From VAZQ01 sp963771845 (GTDB taxonomy: Bacteria; Pseudomonadota; Alphaproteobacteria; Rhizobiales; Xanthobacteraceae): 64,000 nt of DNA. A program made the translations under genes and the position numbers. Below are positions 61,825-64,000 of the stretch, piece after piece (the stretch's first letter is position 1; every line of letters starts with the position of its first letter). The notes beneath the pieces were generated by a model, which was not told the origin of the DNA, made no database searches, and saw only the letters and a program-made list of their open reading frames with translations. The DNA is taken from positions 62,001 through 126,000 of the forward strand of contig CAVYVC010000005.1 of the NCBI GenBank assembly GCA_963771845.1, in the 5' to 3' direction.

Positions 61825-62390
61825 GGTGCCGCTTCCTCGATCGATTGCCACATGGCCTGATGCACGAGGGTTTCAGGGTGCATAATCGCCAAAGCTCGAG
61901 TGATGTGGGGTGCGGTCTCCTTGAGCACCTCAAGCCACTTGCCACCCATCGAAAACTCGTGACTAGCGAAACCGGTGATATTGCCGCCTGGGCGAGCGAG
62001 ATTGGATACAAAACCGCCACCGACCGGGTCGCCGACACCAACGAAAACGATGGGCACACTTCCCGCGATTGGCTTAAGCACCGCTAGCGCAAGGTTGGTG
62101 TACGTCACTGCGACATCGGGCGAACGGGCAATGAGTTCGGTGGCCCAGACCCGTATCTGCTCCGGCTGATCGTTCCACCATTGCACCTGCGTAACCAGGT
62201 TGCGACTCTCTCGCCACCCCAGCTCGTTGAGGCGGCGCAAGAAAGCGGCGAGCCAGCCCCGTGTCCACGCCGTCTCGGCAGCGCCCATCAGCACGACGAT
62301 GCGGCGAATGGGCTCGCCCTGCTGCGCGCGCGACGCAAGCGGCCATGCTGTGGCACTGCCGAGAAGCGTGATGAACTCACGCCGTTTCAC
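61758..62390 (-). pseudogene. Substrate-binding protein, copy I, truncated by the porin fragment
   Basis: GTG start (VKRREFITLLGS, RAQQ), first subgroup (GGKWLEVLKETAPH). The family sequence stops near IEEAAPP (about 61825), after which the frame runs into the inverted porin fragment. The C-terminal lobe with ADEVIE is gone, so a bound ligand could not be enclosed. It starts inside the stop of copy J (GTGA). Confidence 0.85.
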
Positions 62391-63370
62391 TCGATCACCT
62401 CGTCGGCAATCGCGAGGATGCCTGGCGGTATAATGAGGCCCAGCGCCTTTGCCGTCTTGAGGTTGATTACCAGCTCGAATTTGGTCGGCTGCATGAGCGG
62501 CAGGTCAGCGGGCTTGGCACCCTTGAGAACCTGGCCGGCATAGACGCCAAGCTGGCGATACACCTCAGAAAGATCGATTCCGTAACTCATCAGGCCGCCG
62601 GCCACGGCATATTCGCGAAAACCGTACATCGCGGGCACCGCATTGCTCGCCGCCAACGCCACAAGCTTGTCGCGGCGCGCGAGGAGGAACGGATCGGCGG
62701 CCACCGCGAGTGCGGGGATGCGGTGCTGCGCAACGGATTCGAACGCGATATCGATTTCGCGATCAGTGCTGGCCCGCACGACATTAGTCTGCACACCAAC
62801 GGCACGCGCCGCTTCCTGCATTTCACTCAACTGGTTCGCGGCCGTTGGATAGTTCGGGTTGAGAAGGACGCCGACCATTACTGCCTGCGGCACTAGTTCA
62901 CGTAACAGACCGAATCGCTTGGGTTCCAAGGTCGCGATCAAGTTACTTATCCCGGTAACGTTTCCGCCGGGCCGGTTGAGGCTTGCGACGAGGCCTTGTT
63001 TAACGGGATCGCTGGCGAAGGTAGCGACGACTGGAATCGTCGCCGTCGCAGCCTTGGCCGCCAGCGCGGAAGGGTCGCCGCCGCCAGCCACGAGCACGGT
63101 CACTTGTCGACGGACCAGATCAGATGCCATCGCTGGCAGCCGATCGTATTGCCCCTCGGCCCAGCGATATTCGATTGTCACGTTCCCGCCCTCGACGTAG
63201 CCGTGTTCGGACAATCCCCGACGAAACGCGGCTAACTGATGTGCGCTCTCATCGGGCGACCTCGTGCTCAGAAATCCGACGACCGGCATCGCCGCCTGCT
63301 GCGCGCGCGCTGCGAGCGGCCACGCGGCAGCGGTGCCGCCGAAAAGCGTGATGAACTCGCGCCGCCTCAT
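62387..63370 (-). CDS. Orphan ABC substrate-binding protein, copy J
   Basis: 327 residues, MRRREFITLFGGTAAAWPL with RAQQ, second subgroup (EPKRFGLLREL), LNRPGGNVTGIS and AIADEVIE. First gene of the J-I pair. It has the palindromic element at 63401-63453. Confidence 0.83.
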   Translation of the reverse strand: MRRREFITLFGGTAAAWPLAARAQQAAMPVVGFLSTRSPDESAHQLAAFRRGLSEHGYVEGGNVTIEYRWAEGQYDRLPAMASDLVRRQVTVLVAGGGDPSALAAKAATATIPVVATFASDPVKQGLVASLNRPGGNVTGISNLIATLEPKRFGLLRELVPQAVMVGVLLNPNYPTAANQLSEMQEAARAVGVQTNVVRASTDREIDIAFESVAQHRIPALAVAADPFLLARRDKLVALAASNAVPAMYGFREYAVAGGLMSYGIDLSEVYRQLGVYAGQVLKGAKPADLPLMQPTKFELVINLKTAKALGLIIPPGILAIADEVIE

Positions 63371-63400
63371 GCTCTCCCGCTTTCCCCTCAGGCCGATGGG

Positions 63401-63453
63401 CGCACCCTATCACATCCAGTGAGGGAAGGCTCTGTTGCGCATCGCAGCAAAAC
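63401..63453 (-). promoter_or_regulatory. Upstream palindrome element of copy J
   Basis: On the minus strand TTTTGCTGCGATGCGCAAC, CCTTCCCTCAC, then ATGTGATAGGGTGCG, ending about 30 bases before the start. Variant of the element before copies B, C and F. Confidence 0.5.
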
Positions 63454-63894
63454 TGTCCTGCTGATGACGGGTTCGGGTCATAAGCAGCGGCCCCAATCGG
63501 CCACAAGCCGGAGCCTATGTCCGCAATACCCCTGAAAGCTACTGTAAACTCTGGCTGGTAGCCAATCTGCCGTCTTCGCGTCGGGAATGGCGACGCGCCA
63601 GCGCAGCGCGCGGTTTTGCGGTAGTGGTCGCCTGCCAGCTGCGCCATTTCGGCGATCTTCAATCCCGATTGCCCGTTAGCCTCGACATGTAGCGTGCGGT
63701 CGGCCTAACCGGGGCTGCGCGATTGCTGCCCCGATAGCTCACCGCTCTCGCATCGATCTAACAAAACGCGCATGCTCGAAGCACACCGGATCGGTGCGAG
63801 TGACACCTGCCGGCGCAACGAGAGGTCAGAAAAAAATCCGGCAAGCTCACCAAGGCACGGAGTGCGAACGCTTGCCGAACGTGCGAGAACGTAG

Positions 63895-63914
63895 TGTCCA
63901 GATTTTGTCCAGTT
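63895..63914. repeat. 20-base direct repeat, right copy
   Basis: TGTCCAGATTTTGTCCAGTT, identical and in the same orientation as 31967-31986, nearly 32 kb apart. Confidence 0.7.
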
Positions 63915-64000
63915 CGAGGGCGTTTTCGGATGTTGTGTTCGGTGTCCGTTCGCAAGATATGATTTTCGTCGATGTCGTTAAATGCGGCCATTCTATAAGG

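Larger units (their letters stand above)
63371..64000. other. Non-coding right end of the window
   Basis: 630 bases without a supported gene. 63401-63453 is the upstream element of copy J. 63895-63914 is the exact 20-base repeat found near the integrase. A minus frame covering 63758-63991 spans that repeat and is not convincing. Confidence 0.45.

Overview
The window looks like chromosomal DNA from an alphaproteobacterium of the Hyphomicrobiales (Rhizobiales), closest in style to Bradyrhizobiaceae/Xanthobacteraceae. The signs are a GcrA cell-cycle regulator, a SAM-II riboswitch in front of metZ, a long-form dCTP deaminase, the order argD-argF-hslO-apaG, high GC, and large numbers of Tat-exported orphan ABC substrate-binding proteins. 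These are judgements from sequence reading, not database results.

Bases 1-31,800 read as mostly core chromosome. They begin with a selenoneine-type cluster: senB on the minus strand, diverging from senA, a selD fused to an FAD oxidoreductase, and a DoxX-like membrane gene. A phosphonate-type ABC transporter (phnD, phnE, phnC), folE and gcrA follow. Next come the translationally coupled argD-argF-hslO genes, apaG on the other strand, and an envelope operon of an OpgC-type acyltransferase with two SGNH proteins, one of which lacks most catalytic residues. metZ lies behind a SAM-II riboswitch that runs straight into mutually exclusive hairpins. After it come dcd, a ThDP enzyme, a diguanylate cyclase, an SDR and several small lipoprotein or membrane genes too short for routine gene calling. 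An IS1182-type element with a frameshifted transposase sits at 27,274-28,827 between CTAG duplications.

From about 31,860 to the end the window reads as an integrated, repeatedly rearranged accessory region. Its left edge is the 3' half of a tRNA-Thr(GGT) gene beside a tyrosine recombinase, the usual footprint of site-specific integration into a tRNA gene. The right edge is not in the window. Across 30-64 kb lie ten copies of one substrate-binding-protein family (PF04392-like, Tat signal, C-terminal ADEVIE), with no ABC permease or ATPase beside them. Copies share upstream repeats and are joined head-to-tail by an identical GTGA stop/start overlap; two are broken or truncated. One copy is coupled to a decayed Cache-domain sensor. 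Recombinases, a DUF488-like gene, a truncated haemoglobin, a TAXI-TRAP binding protein and an ORF-less group II intron lie among them.

Bases 49,500-55,800 hold a compact minus-strand, phage-like module. It has LexA-type and ribbon-helix-helix DNA-binding proteins, a DUF1376/YdaU-like replication protein, a Cys-rich zinc protein, a scaffold-like protein, a row of near-identical palindromes and several gene-by-gene terminators. No terminase, portal or tail gene was recognised. The last part carries two outer-membrane proteins (one a fused barrel plus OprB-type porin), a TPR protein and a final pair of binding proteins, the second cut off by an inverted copy of part of the porin gene.

Several genes show single-base frameshifts or lone stop codons (senB, a lipoprotein, the transposase, the Cache sensor). 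Some may be true decay and some may be sequencing or assembly errors.
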